The notes under the pieces: generated by a model
Told to the model about the DNA's origin: nothing
Seen by the model: only the letters and a program-made list of their open reading frames with translations
The model's database searches: none
Position numbers and translations under genes: made by a program
Shown here: piece after piece, positions 55,941-64,000 of the stretch
Layout of the letters: the number at the start of each line of letters is the position of its first letter
How positions within the stretch are numbered: position 1 is the stretch's first letter
NCBI RefSeq assembly: GCF_008151785.1
Contig: NZ_CP036523.1
Location: 496,001-560,000, forward strand
Direction of reading: 5' to 3'
Origin: Peptacetobacter hiranonis
GTDB lineage: Bacteria > Bacillota > Clostridia > Peptostreptococcales > Peptostreptococcaceae
DNA length: 64,000 nucleotides

Positions 55941-57203
55941 ATGGGAAAAATACTAAAAAAACTAACTGCAATTATGTTGGCTGTACTATTTGTTATACCA
56001 GCCACTGGTTATGCAGCCGAAGCAAAGAAGAAGCCGGTTGTAGAGATATACTCTAAAAATTCAATACTAGTAGACCAAAAGACGGGAAGGGTTATAACTT
56101 CAAAAGAACCAGATAAACAGGTTCCACTTGCTAGTATTAGTAAGGTTATGACTTTCTATGTTGCTCAAGATGCGATAAAGAACGGAGAAGTTAAAAAAGA
56201 TGACCTAGTGACAATAGACAAGAAGATGCTAAAAGTTAGCGGATCTACTATGCACCTTAAAGAAGGTGAAAAAGTTAAATTCAACGAGCTTTTAAAAGGA
56301 CTTATGATTGTATCTGCAAACGACGGTGCGGTTGCGATTGCATCTCATGTATGCAAAGGCGATGTAGATGCATTTGTTGATAGAATGAACGCAAAAGCTA
56401 AAGAATTAGGTATGAAAAATACTTATTTTATAAATCCAAACGGCCTACCTATATACGACTGGACTAAAAAAGACGGCGATCCAAAACAGAACCACTCAAC
56501 AGCTAGAGATATAGCTACTATGACAAAGAATTTACTTGACGATTATGAAGAAGAAACTATTGCTATTACAGATTGCAAGCTTGACCACGCTCCTTCAAGA
56601 GATTGCAACTACTACAATACAAATCCACTTCTTCACATGCATTCAAATGTAGACGGATTAAAAACAGGATATACAGATTTAGCAGGATACTGCCTAGTAT
56701 TTACAGATAAGATGAATTCAGATGGAAAAAGCGACATGGATAACAGAATGATAGGTGTTGTTATGGGCAACTGGTGTAAAGAGGACAGGGTTCGGTCTGC
56801 AAATGCACTTTATAATTTAGGGGAAAATTTTGAAACTAAACTTATGTGTAAAAAAGGTGAAACTGTTGCAACAGGTAATATAGACAATATATCAGATTTA
56901 GATAATATAGATTTACAGCCTAAGAGAGATTGCTATGGTGTTGTTAAAAACAACGAGGATATAACTGAAAAGGTTAGATATGTGAAGATAGACGCTACAC
57001 CAAATGAAGAAACTACTGTGGCGTACCTAGATTACATAGACCAGTACGGAGATGTTATACAGTCTGTACCTCTTGTTAGCAGCAATTTAGAGCATATTTC
57101 GCTTGTTTCAAGGGCAAAATTAATGGGTAATAAGATAAAGAGATTATTCAATATGGACAAAATAGATGAGAAAAAGGAGCTACCTTATACAGTAGTTGTT
57201 TAG
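55941..57203 (+). CDS. D-alanyl-D-alanine carboxypeptidase (PBP5/DacA type)
   Basis: Exported peptidoglycan carboxypeptidase of 420 residues. It has a signal peptide with cleavage near residue 25 (IPATGYAAEA). Active-site motifs are SISK (SxxK, near residue 66), SAND (SxN, near 125) and KTG in GLKTGYTD. The C-terminal domain follows, with a basic end that may lie at the membrane. AAAGGAGAGA precedes the ATG. Confidence 0.93.
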   Translation: MGKILKKLTAIMLAVLFVIPATGYAAEAKKKPVVEIYSKNSILVDQKTGRVITSKEPDKQVPLASISKVMTFYVAQDAIKNGEVKKDDLVTIDKKMLKVSGSTMHLKEGEKVKFNELLKGLMIVSANDGAVAIASHVCKGDVDAFVDRMNAKAKELGMKNTYFINPNGLPIYDWTKKDGDPKQNHSTARDIATMTKNLLDDYEEETIAITDCKLDHAPSRDCNYYNTNPLLHMHSNVDGLKTGYTDLAGYCLVFTDKMNSDGKSDMDNRMIGVVMGNWCKEDRVRSANALYNLGENFETKLMCKKGETVATGNIDNISDLDNIDLQPKRDCYGVVKNNEDITEKVRYVKIDATPNEETTVAYLDYIDQYGDVIQSVPLVSSNLEHISLVSRAKLMGNKIKRLFNMDKIDEKKELPYTVVV

Positions 57204-57243
57204 TCTGTAGAAAAAGTTATATAGGTTAAATTGGGGTGTTATT

Positions 57244-58179
57244 ATGAAATTACTTATTACTAAAAAATTCGACGATGAAAAGATGAAGATGATAGAAGAC
57301 CTTGGATATGATATAGTTTTTATGGAGGATAGAAAGCTTCAAAATACTCCAGAGGTGAATAGCGTTGATGTTGCCTATGTTTATTACTATACTTCTAGGC
57401 TTGATTATTCTCAGATGAAGAATTTAAAATTCCTGCAGCTTGCTAGCGTGGGATTTGATCATATTCCAAAGTATGTTTTTGTAGAAAATAATATATATCT
57501 TTCAAATAATAATGGAGGATACAGTGTTCCTATTGCTGAATTTGCGGTGATGAACGTGTTAAATATATACAAGAATTCTAAAAAGTTCTTTAAAAATCAG
57601 AACGAGTCTTTATGGAAGGTGGATATGTCCCTTTTAGAATTAGTAGGTAAGAGAGCTGGTATTTTAGGTACTGGTGGAATTGGTATGGAAACTGCTAAGA
57701 GATTAAAGGCTTTTGGTGTTGAGGTATGGGGTGTTAATACTTCTGGAAGAGATGTAGAATACTTCGATAAATGTTTCAAATCAGAAGATATGGATATTAT
57801 TTTTAGAGAATGTGATATTGTAATCGCCGTTATGCCTTCAACAAAGGAAACAGAAGGAATGATTAATAGAGATAAGTTTGAAATGATGAAGGAAGGTTCT
57901 GTGTTTATGAATTTAGGCAGGGGAAATCTTGTAAACTTAGATGATTTAGAAGAGTATGCGTCTAAGTTTAGAGGAATTGCACTAGATGTTTTTGATAAGG
58001 AACCATTATCAAAAGAGAGATCTCTTTGGAATGTAGAAAATCTTATAATAACTCCACACAACTCTTGGGTATCTGACAGAAATAATGATAGGCTTTTTGA
58101 AAATGTTTATAGAAATCTTAAAGCATTTATCGAGACAGGTAAGCCAGAAAAGTATGTTGATATAAAAAGAGGATACTAA
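57244..58179 (+). CDS. D-2-hydroxyacid dehydrogenase
   Basis: NAD-dependent oxidoreductase of 311 residues. The nucleotide site is GILGTGGIGMETAKRLKAFG near residue 140. Catalytic Arg is in NLGRGNLV, Glu in DVFDKEPLS and His in TPHNSW. The exact 2-hydroxyacid cannot be told. It starts 41 bases after the carboxypeptidase gene. Confidence 0.9.
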   Translation: MKLLITKKFDDEKMKMIEDLGYDIVFMEDRKLQNTPEVNSVDVAYVYYYTSRLDYSQMKNLKFLQLASVGFDHIPKYVFVENNIYLSNNNGGYSVPIAEFAVMNVLNIYKNSKKFFKNQNESLWKVDMSLLELVGKRAGILGTGGIGMETAKRLKAFGVEVWGVNTSGRDVEYFDKCFKSEDMDIIFRECDIVIAVMPSTKETEGMINRDKFEMMKEGSVFMNLGRGNLVNLDDLEEYASKFRGIALDVFDKEPLSKERSLWNVENLIITPHNSWVSDRNNDRLFENVYRNLKAFIETGKPEKYVDIKRGY

Positions 58180-58879
58180 GTTGGCATAAAATAATTAAAA
58201 ATTAGTGTGAAAACTTTGCCTTTATTAATATTTTTTTGATATTGATTTATGGAAAATATTAATAAAAATTTATAAAATGGCATAAATTTATAAAAAGTTT
58301 TTATACGATTTTTGAAAGATTAAAACAAAAAATGAATTATTGAATTTAAGAAATATTGCACAGTTGAGAAAAATTTTGTTTTTTTAACTGTGCATTTTTT
58401 TAAGTAAAAATAAATTTATATTTAATAAAAGTAAAAAGTAAATTGTAGTTTAATATATTACGTTATACTTAGTATATAAAAGTAGAAGTGAATATTTTTC
58501 TGAAAATTCTTTTAAAAGTACAATGATATAGAAAAAAACTATAAAAATAAATTTTTTTATAGATAGAGTTATGTATATATAAAATTAAATAAAATAAATA
58601 TAAGTATTAAAAAAATAAATTTAACAAAAAGTGCCTTTAAAGAAAGAAAAATAAAAATTAAGCTTAAAAATGAAAAAATAAAATGTAAAAATTTCAATTT
58701 AGAGTTAGAAATTATACTGTAAAACCTTTTAAAATATTAGATAATAAAATAATATTGAGAATCAAAGTAATTAACAAAGTAAAAAAGAAAAGGTTTTTTA
58801 TAGTAAAAAAATATGTTAAAATTATATATAGTTTTAATGAATCTTAAAAACAAATTAACTTTATATTGGAGGATATGTG
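58180..58879 (+). other. 700-base intergenic region with one terminator
   Basis: TGCACAGTT (58357-58365) pairs with AACTGTGCA (58386-58394) and is followed by TTTTTT, a good terminator for the dehydrogenase gene. The next 470 bases are extremely A/T-rich. I see no gene and no certain promoter, although one for the hydrogenase operon must lie here or close by. Confidence 0.7.
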
Positions 58880-60715
58880 ATGAGCAGACTTATACTTACA
58901 ACACCAAACAGTGCTCAGAAAGTAGTAGACGGTCTTTATAAAGACTTAGAAAGAAGATTAGAAGCTGGACCATCAGCACTATGTCCAGTTGATTTATCTT
59001 TATCTTTTTTAACTATGTGTCACGCCCAGTCTTGTGGAAAATGTGTTCCATGTAGAGTTGGACTTGAACAGTTAAAAGCACTATTAACAGACGTTTTAGA
59101 GGGAGAAGCAGATTTAGAAACTATAGACTTAATAGAAAAAACAGCTAAAGTTATAGTTAATTCTGCTGATTGTGCAATAGGATACGAAGCAGCTAGAATG
59201 GTTCTACAGGGAGTTCAGGGCTTCAGAGACGATTACGTTTCTCATATAGAACAGGGAGTATGTTCTCAGTCATTTAAAGACCAGGCAGTTCCTTGTGTTG
59301 CCCTATGTCCAGCAGGAGTTGATATTCCAGGATATATAGCACTTGTTAGAGAAGGAAGATATCGGGATGCAATAAGATTAATAAGAAAAGACAATCCATT
59401 CCCAACAGCTTGTGCTCTTGTTTGTGAACATCCATGTGAAGCAAAATGTAGAAGAAATATGATAGATGACTCTATAAATATAAAAGGTATAAAAAGATTT
59501 GCAGCTGATAATGCAGGAATTGTTCCAGCACCAGAATGTGCACCATCAACTGGTAAAAAAGTTGCAATAGTAGGTGGAGGACCAGGAGGTCTTACTGCTG
59601 CATACTTCTTATCATTAATGGGACACAAAGCAGTTGTATTTGAAAAAGAACATAAATTAGGAGGAATGCTTCACTTCGGTATACCAGAATACCGTCTACC
59701 AGAAGCAAGACTTCATGAAGATATAGACGCTATATTATCTACAGGAGTAGAAGTTAAATACGGCGTTAATATAGGAAAAGACGTTACATTAAAAGAATTA
59801 CAGGATGAGTACGATGCAATGTTCATAACAATAGGTGCTCAACTTGACAAAAAACTTAATATGGAAGGTGAAGACAGCGAAGGAGTTGTATCTGCTGTTG
59901 AAATGCTTCACAATATTGGTTTAGGTGAAAAACCAGACTTCACAGGTAAAAAAGTTGCTGTTATCGGTGGAGGTAACGTTGCAATGGATGCTGCTAGATC
60001 TTCAGTAAGATTAGGAGCAGATGAAGTTAAGATAGTTTACAGAAGAAGAAAAGACGATATGACAGCTCTTCTTGAAGAAATAGAAGGTGCAGAAGCAGAA
60101 GGATGCGAACTTGTTACACTTCAGGCTCCAGCTAGAGTTGAAGCTGATGAAAATGGAAAAGTTGCTGCACTTTGGACTCAGCCTCAGTTAATAGGAAAAG
60201 TTGATAGAGGTAGACCAAAACCAGTAAAAGCTAACTTACCAGAAGAAAGAATAGAATGTGATATAGTAATAGTTGCTATAGGACAGAATATAGATTACAA
60301 AGATTGTGAAGACTTCGGTATACCAACTAAATGGGGTAATTTAATATCTTTAAATGATACTTCAATAAAAGGAATGCCAGGAGTATTTACAGGTGGTGAC
60401 TGTGCAACAGGACCATCTACTGTTATAAAAGCTATAGCTGCAGGTAAAACAGCTGCTGCTAATATAGACCAGTATCTTGGATTCAACCACAAAATAGAAT
60501 GTGATGTAGAAATACCACAGCCTAGATTAGAAAATAAACCAGCTTGTGGTAGAGTTAATATAACTGAAAAACCAGCATCAGAAAGAAAAACTAACTTTGA
60601 AGAAATTGAATGCGGAATGACTTGTGAAGGTGCTATGCAGGAAGCTTCAAGATGTTTAAGATGTGATAAATTCGGTTACGGAATATTCAGAGGAGGTAGA
60701 GTAGAGAGATGGTAA
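58880..60715 (+). CDS. NfnB/GltD-type flavoprotein with NuoF-like Fe-S tail
   Basis: 611 residues, the electron-input subunit of the hydrogenase encoded next. Residues 50-125 are the NuoF C-terminal 4Fe-4S domain without its FMN domain (SCGKCVPCRVGLEQL, SADCAIGYEA). Residues 138-220 are the GltD-type Fe-S region (CVALCPAGVDIPGYI, CEHPCEAKCRR). FAD site VAIVGGGPGGLTAAYFLS is near 229 and a second nucleotide site VAVIGGGNVAMDAARS near 360. GGAGG sits before GTG-ATG; I use the ATG. It overlaps hydA by 7 bases. Confidence 0.9.
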   Translation: MSRLILTTPNSAQKVVDGLYKDLERRLEAGPSALCPVDLSLSFLTMCHAQSCGKCVPCRVGLEQLKALLTDVLEGEADLETIDLIEKTAKVIVNSADCAIGYEAARMVLQGVQGFRDDYVSHIEQGVCSQSFKDQAVPCVALCPAGVDIPGYIALVREGRYRDAIRLIRKDNPFPTACALVCEHPCEAKCRRNMIDDSINIKGIKRFAADNAGIVPAPECAPSTGKKVAIVGGGPGGLTAAYFLSLMGHKAVVFEKEHKLGGMLHFGIPEYRLPEARLHEDIDAILSTGVEVKYGVNIGKDVTLKELQDEYDAMFITIGAQLDKKLNMEGEDSEGVVSAVEMLHNIGLGEKPDFTGKKVAVIGGGNVAMDAARSSVRLGADEVKIVYRRRKDDMTALLEEIEGAEAEGCELVTLQAPARVEADENGKVAALWTQPQLIGKVDRGRPKPVKANLPEERIECDIVIVAIGQNIDYKDCEDFGIPTKWGNLISLNDTSIKGMPGVFTGGDCATGPSTVIKAIAAGKTAAANIDQYLGFNHKIECDVEIPQPRLENKPACGRVNITEKPASERKTNFEEIECGMTCEGAMQEASRCLRCDKFGYGIFRGGRVERW

Positions 60716-62445
60716 GACTAACAATAGACGGAATAGCAGTAGAAGTACAGGAAGGTACTAAAATACTAGATGCAGCTGCTCAGGCTGGAATAAAAATACC
60801 TACTCTTTGCTTCCTAAAAGATATAAATGAAATAGGTGCTTGTAGAGTATGTGTTGTTGAGGTTGAAGGATGTGACCAGTTAGTTGCAGCATGTAATAAT
60901 GTTGTAGAAGAAGGAATGGTTATACATACTAACAGCCCAAAAGTAAGAGAAACAAGAAGAGTAAATGTTGAGTTAATATTATCTCAGCATGATTGTAGAT
61001 GTGCTACATGTGTTAGAAGTGGAAACTGTGAACTACAGACAATTTCTAATGATTTAGGAATAATAGATCTTCCATACAATCAGAAATTCAAGAAAAAACC
61101 TTGGAACAAAGATTTCCCACTTATAAGAGATTCTTCAAAATGTATAAAATGTATGAGATGTGTTCAGGTATGTGAAAATGTACAGAATACTAGAATTTGG
61201 GAAGTTGGAAACACTGGTTCAAGAACTGATGTAGTGGTTTCTTTAAATAGAAAAATAGAAGAGTCTGACTGTGCACTTTGTGGTCAGTGTATAACTCACT
61301 GTCCAGTAGGGGCTTTAAGAGAAAGAGACGATGTTGATAAAGTATTCGATGCTTTAGCAGATCCAGAAAAAATAACAGTAGTTCAGGTTGCTCCTGCAGT
61401 TAGAGCAGCTTGGGGTGAATCTTTAGGTCTTGAAAGAGAAGCAGCTACAGTTAAGAGATTAGTTGCAGCTCTTAGAAAAATGGGATTCAACTACATATTC
61501 GATACAACATTCAGTGCTGACCTTACAATAATGGAAGAAGGTAGTGAATTTGTTGAAAAACTTAAAAATAAAGAAAACAATAAATTCCCAATGTTTACAT
61601 CATGCTGTCCAGGTTGGGTAAGATATATGAAATCTCATTACCCAGATATGGTAGATCTTTTATCTACTTCAAAATCTCCACAGCAGATGTTCGGGGCTAT
61701 AACTAAATCATACTATGCAGAATTATTAGATGTTTCTCCAGATAAGATATACTCAATATCTATAATGCCTTGTATAGCTAAGAAACATGAATGTGATATA
61801 CCAACAATCAATGATACAGAAGCTGACAAAGATGTAGATGTTGTTATAACTACTAGAGAAGTTGATAGAATGATAAGAGCAGAACATATAGATGTTGCTA
61901 ATCTTGAAGAAGAAGAATTCGATATGCCACTAGGTGTAGGCACAGGTGCTGGAGTTATATTCGGAGCTACAGGTGGTGTTATGGAAGCAGCATTACGTTC
62001 AGCATACTACTTAGTAACTGGTGAAAATCCAGATCCAGATGCATTCAAAGAAGTTAGAGGAATGGACGGATGGAAAGAGTCTCAGATAGAAATAAACGGA
62101 ACTGTTGTTAAGACAGCTGTTACAAGTGGACTTAAAAACACTGATAAATTAATACAGGCTATAAGAAATGGCGAAGTTGAATACGACTTTGTTGAAGTTA
62201 TGGCTTGTCCTGGTGGATGTTCAGGTGGTGGAGGTCAGCCTATACATTTAGGTCAGACTTCTAACAGAGTAGATAATCTTTATAAATTAGATAAAGAAGC
62301 TAATTTAAGATTTTCTCATGAAAACCCATCAATAGTTAAAGTTTATGAAGATTATTTAGGAGCTCCAATGTCAGAAAAAGCTCACAAATTACTTCATACT
62401 GATCATGAATCTTGGGATATGCCTTTATCTCCAAAATTTGATTAA
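60709..62445 (+). CDS. hydA: [FeFe] hydrogenase catalytic subunit
   Basis: 578 residues. The N-terminal [2Fe-2S] domain carries GACRVCVVEVEG. A His-Cys [4Fe-4S] site follows (HDCRCATCVRSGNC), then two [4Fe-4S] clusters (CIKCMRCVQVC, CALCGQCITHC). H-cluster motifs are TSCCPGW (L1), MPCIAKKHE (L2) and ACPGGCSGGGG (L3), all intact. With the overlapping GltD-type gene it forms a two-gene hydrogenase, probably NAD(P)-linked. Confidence 0.95.
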   Translation: MVRLTIDGIAVEVQEGTKILDAAAQAGIKIPTLCFLKDINEIGACRVCVVEVEGCDQLVAACNNVVEEGMVIHTNSPKVRETRRVNVELILSQHDCRCATCVRSGNCELQTISNDLGIIDLPYNQKFKKKPWNKDFPLIRDSSKCIKCMRCVQVCENVQNTRIWEVGNTGSRTDVVVSLNRKIEESDCALCGQCITHCPVGALRERDDVDKVFDALADPEKITVVQVAPAVRAAWGESLGLEREAATVKRLVAALRKMGFNYIFDTTFSADLTIMEEGSEFVEKLKNKENNKFPMFTSCCPGWVRYMKSHYPDMVDLLSTSKSPQQMFGAITKSYYAELLDVSPDKIYSISIMPCIAKKHECDIPTINDTEADKDVDVVITTREVDRMIRAEHIDVANLEEEEFDMPLGVGTGAGVIFGATGGVMEAALRSAYYLVTGENPDPDAFKEVRGMDGWKESQIEINGTVVKTAVTSGLKNTDKLIQAIRNGEVEYDFVEVMACPGGCSGGGGQPIHLGQTSNRVDNLYKLDKEANLRFSHENPSIVKVYEDYLGAPMSEKAHKLLHTDHESWDMPLSPKFD

Positions 62446-62552
62446 TTTTATATAGGAAAAATGAGCCACTACAATATTCTTGCATCAGCGTAGCTTTCTA
62501 TATAAATATTAATCAAATTGAGATTTTGGCATATTGAATGTAGGGATAAAGA

Positions 62553-62596
62553 AAGAGGGCTCGGATGTAGGAAAGACATCCAAGCCCTCTTTTGTT
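62553..62596 (+). terminator. Terminator after hydA
   Basis: AAAGAGGGCT-C-GGATGT pairs with ACATCC-A-AGCCCTCTTT, then T. It may also serve the convergent prdC-like gene. Confidence 0.85.
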
Positions 62597-62723
62597 GGTT
62601 ATATTTTAAAAGGTTAATTTTGCAATCATATTAATTAATTACTAAGTATGTGACTTTTAAATCACGATTATATATTTACATTTTAAAAAGTTTAAATCTT
62701 GTTAATAAAAACTTTGTAAATTT

Positions 62724-64000
62724 TTATTTTTTGATTTTTCTTATAAGCATCATTCCTACTGATCTTAAAGCGGCATCTGTACAGTGGAATACTGGCACTT
62801 TAAGCTGAGGAGCACAAGACATCACTGTGTTTGAACAGTCAGTACAGTTACTTATAAGTATAGCTTCTGCACCAGCTCTCTTTAAGTTCATAACTTTCTG
62901 AACCTGTCCTGGACAATGTCCTGGGTTTTCACATTTACGAGAACCGTTTTTCATTTCTATAGCCTGTTTACAGTATTCTACACCAACTATTTCTTTAGCG
63001 CCCATACTTTCAGCTAACTGTTCTAGTCTTTCTTTGTTTCCACCACAAGCACAAACTAGAAGACCCATTTTTTCAGGAGCTTTCCAGAATGGATTAGTAA
63101 CTATTATACCACCTGTAGTTTTAACAACTGGAGATTCTAAAGTAGTTCTCTTTCCTGTGAAAGGTCCACCCATTATTATTTCTCCGTATTCTTCAGTAGC
63201 TAGTCCACCAGCTCTTTCTATCATTTCACCAACAGTAGTACCTATTGGAACATTTCTAAATGTTTTTATGTTTTCGCCGTTTATTAAACCAGCAACAGTC
63301 ATATCTTTGTCTATTAGAGGTTTTTTGAACTCTATAGCTTCCTGAATTCTGTATAATGTTTCAAGGTTTATAACTATTGCATCAGCAGCAAGAGGAAGAT
63401 CAGTTACGTTTAATAAAGTACCTAAAGCTTCTCTTATTAATGCTCTTTCTTCACCCATTGGGTACATGTTTTCAAGGCCATGTATAGTTATGTTATCGCA
63501 GTCTATAGCAGCTTCAAGTTTAGCTATTTCTTCTGTATGTAAGCTCTTTATACCTATTATAGCTTTTTCTGCATTAACCATATCCATTACAGTTTTAACG
63601 CTTTTTACAACGTATTCAGCGTTTTCGTTTATATATCTCATATTGTGATCTAATATTGGTTCACATTCAGCAGCATTTATAAGAAGTACGCCACCTTTTT
63701 CGAATGGTTTACCGAGTTTTACGTGAGTAGGGAATCCTGCTCCACCAAGTCCAACTATACCAGCTTCTCTAACAAGGTCTATAGGTTCAGTTGAAGTTAA
63801 TTCAACGAATTTGTCGTCCTGTTTTTCGTTTGCTTTTATAGTTATTTTTTTATCATCTATTGATTCTACAACTCCGTAGATACTAGCGTGTATATTCTGT
63901 CCAAGTTTTCCCTCTGGACATTTAGCTATAAGCTGTCCTCTTTTTACTTCTTCACCAACTTCAACAACTGGTTCACTAGGTGCTCCAACGCCCTGGCTAA
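62724..64000 (-). CDS. prdC: PrdC/RnfC-like electron-transfer protein (5' end outside window)
   Basis: The frame runs off the right edge: at least 425 codons are visible. The N-terminal part reads SQGVGAPSEPVVEVGEEVKR, GIVGLGGAGFPTHVKLGKPF and NAAECEPILDHN, the RnfC-type barrel-sandwich and FMN/NAD region. The C-terminal part is Cys-rich (LLVCACGGNKERLEQL, CENPGHCPGQ, NCTDCSNTVMSCAP), as I recall for PrdC of the proline reductase system. An internal ATG at 63641 is not the start. No prd gene lies downstream in the window. Confidence 0.8.
   Translation of the reverse strand, partial: SQGVGAPSEPVVEVGEEVKRGQLIAKCPEGKLGQNIHASIYGVVESIDDKKITIKANEKQDDKFVELTSTEPIDLVREAGIVGLGGAGFPTHVKLGKPFEKGGVLLINAAECEPILDHNMRYINENAEYVVKSVKTVMDMVNAEKAIIGIKSLHTEEIAKLEAAIDCDNITIHGLENMYPMGEERALIREALGTLLNVTDLPLAADAIVINLETLYRIQEAIEFKKPLIDKDMTVAGLINGENIKTFRNVPIGTTVGEMIERAGGLATEEYGEIIMGGPFTGKRTTLESPVVKTTGGIIVTNPFWKAPEKMGLLVCACGGNKERLEQLAESMGAKEIVGVEYCKQAIEMKNGSRKCENPGHCPGQVQKVMNLKRAGAEAILISNCTDCSNTVMSCAPQLKVPVFHCTDAALRSVGMMLIRKIKK

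Noticed and set aside
62724-63641. Complete 305-residue gene starting at the ATG at 63641
   Set aside because: The same frame continues upstream with conserved RnfC/PrdC sequence to the window edge and there is no ribosome binding site at 63641.

Overview
The window is a low-GC, AT-rich Firmicutes chromosome segment. Ile is mostly ATA and Arg mostly AGA, and housekeeping genes use CAG for Gln almost exclusively. The gene set points to an anaerobic, amino-acid-fermenting member of the Peptostreptococcaceae (a Peptostreptococcus-like organism): CO dehydrogenase with its ferredoxin and flavoprotein, an [FeFe] hydrogenase with an NfnB/GltD-type partner, a PrdC/RnfC-type protein, an RNase PH-RdgB fusion, and glutamate decarboxylase. 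The genus is inferred and was not checked by any search.

Layout. 1-2.6 kb: phosphate transporter pstC-pstA-pstB. 3.4-8.0 kb: T-box-controlled valS, then folC. 8.1-9.6 kb: an AAA/DUF4143 ATPase behind four 39-40 bp spaced repeats. 9.6-13.0 kb: a macrolide-resistance island in which an Erm methyltransferase and an HflX ribosome-splitting GTPase each follow a near-identical 14-residue leader peptide ending in R-L-R; a third leader with an intrinsic terminator lies upstream, and the island is flanked by two copies of a small-RNA-like repeat. 13-25.6 kb: core genes ligA, rph-rdgB, a YfcE-type phosphodiesterase, tig-clpP-clpX, a two-gene chromate transporter (minus), lon and engB. 26-32 kb: alr, an Rrf2 regulator, and the CODH-ferredoxin-flavoprotein operon. 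32.5-34.3 kb: rlmD and an Fe-S membrane protein. 34.3-37.1 kb: accessory RNA-repair-like genes (AlbA-type ATPase, KptA, deleted RlaP nucleotidyltransferase). 37-46 kb: acyltransferase, gadB, a TetR regulator, a cysteine-less radical-SAM-like protein facing a true radical SAM gene plus degV, and a POT peptide transporter. 46.8-48.8 kb: DUF1653, an HTH-MNT/HEPT toxin-antitoxin pair and a phosphatase. 49-58 kb: lipoprotein, DMT transporter, DUF1847, MFS, DUF4253, nitroreductase, D,D-carboxypeptidase and 2-hydroxyacid dehydrogenase. 58.9-64 kb: hydrogenase operon and the edge-truncated prdC-like gene.

Two signals stand out. The first is the erm-hflX island: two RLR leaders with mutually exclusive, covarying stems that would sequester or free each ribosome binding site, placed behind a K-L-K leader/terminator. 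It looks like a layered drug-sensing circuit that controls both target modification and ribosome rescue. The second is a family of at least eight very long intergenic hairpins (about 85-320 bp) whose arms differ at every site but which share one asymmetric internal loop (CTCCAGGCTTCG on one strand, CTGCAGATTGTCGAG on the other), usually in the orientation of the gene they follow. Other points of interest are twin perfect palindromes, an operator array with 33-bp phasing before the MNT/HEPT genes, a 40-bp tandem array and a radical-SAM-fold protein without cluster cysteines. No insertion sequence, CRISPR array, rRNA or tRNA gene was seen.
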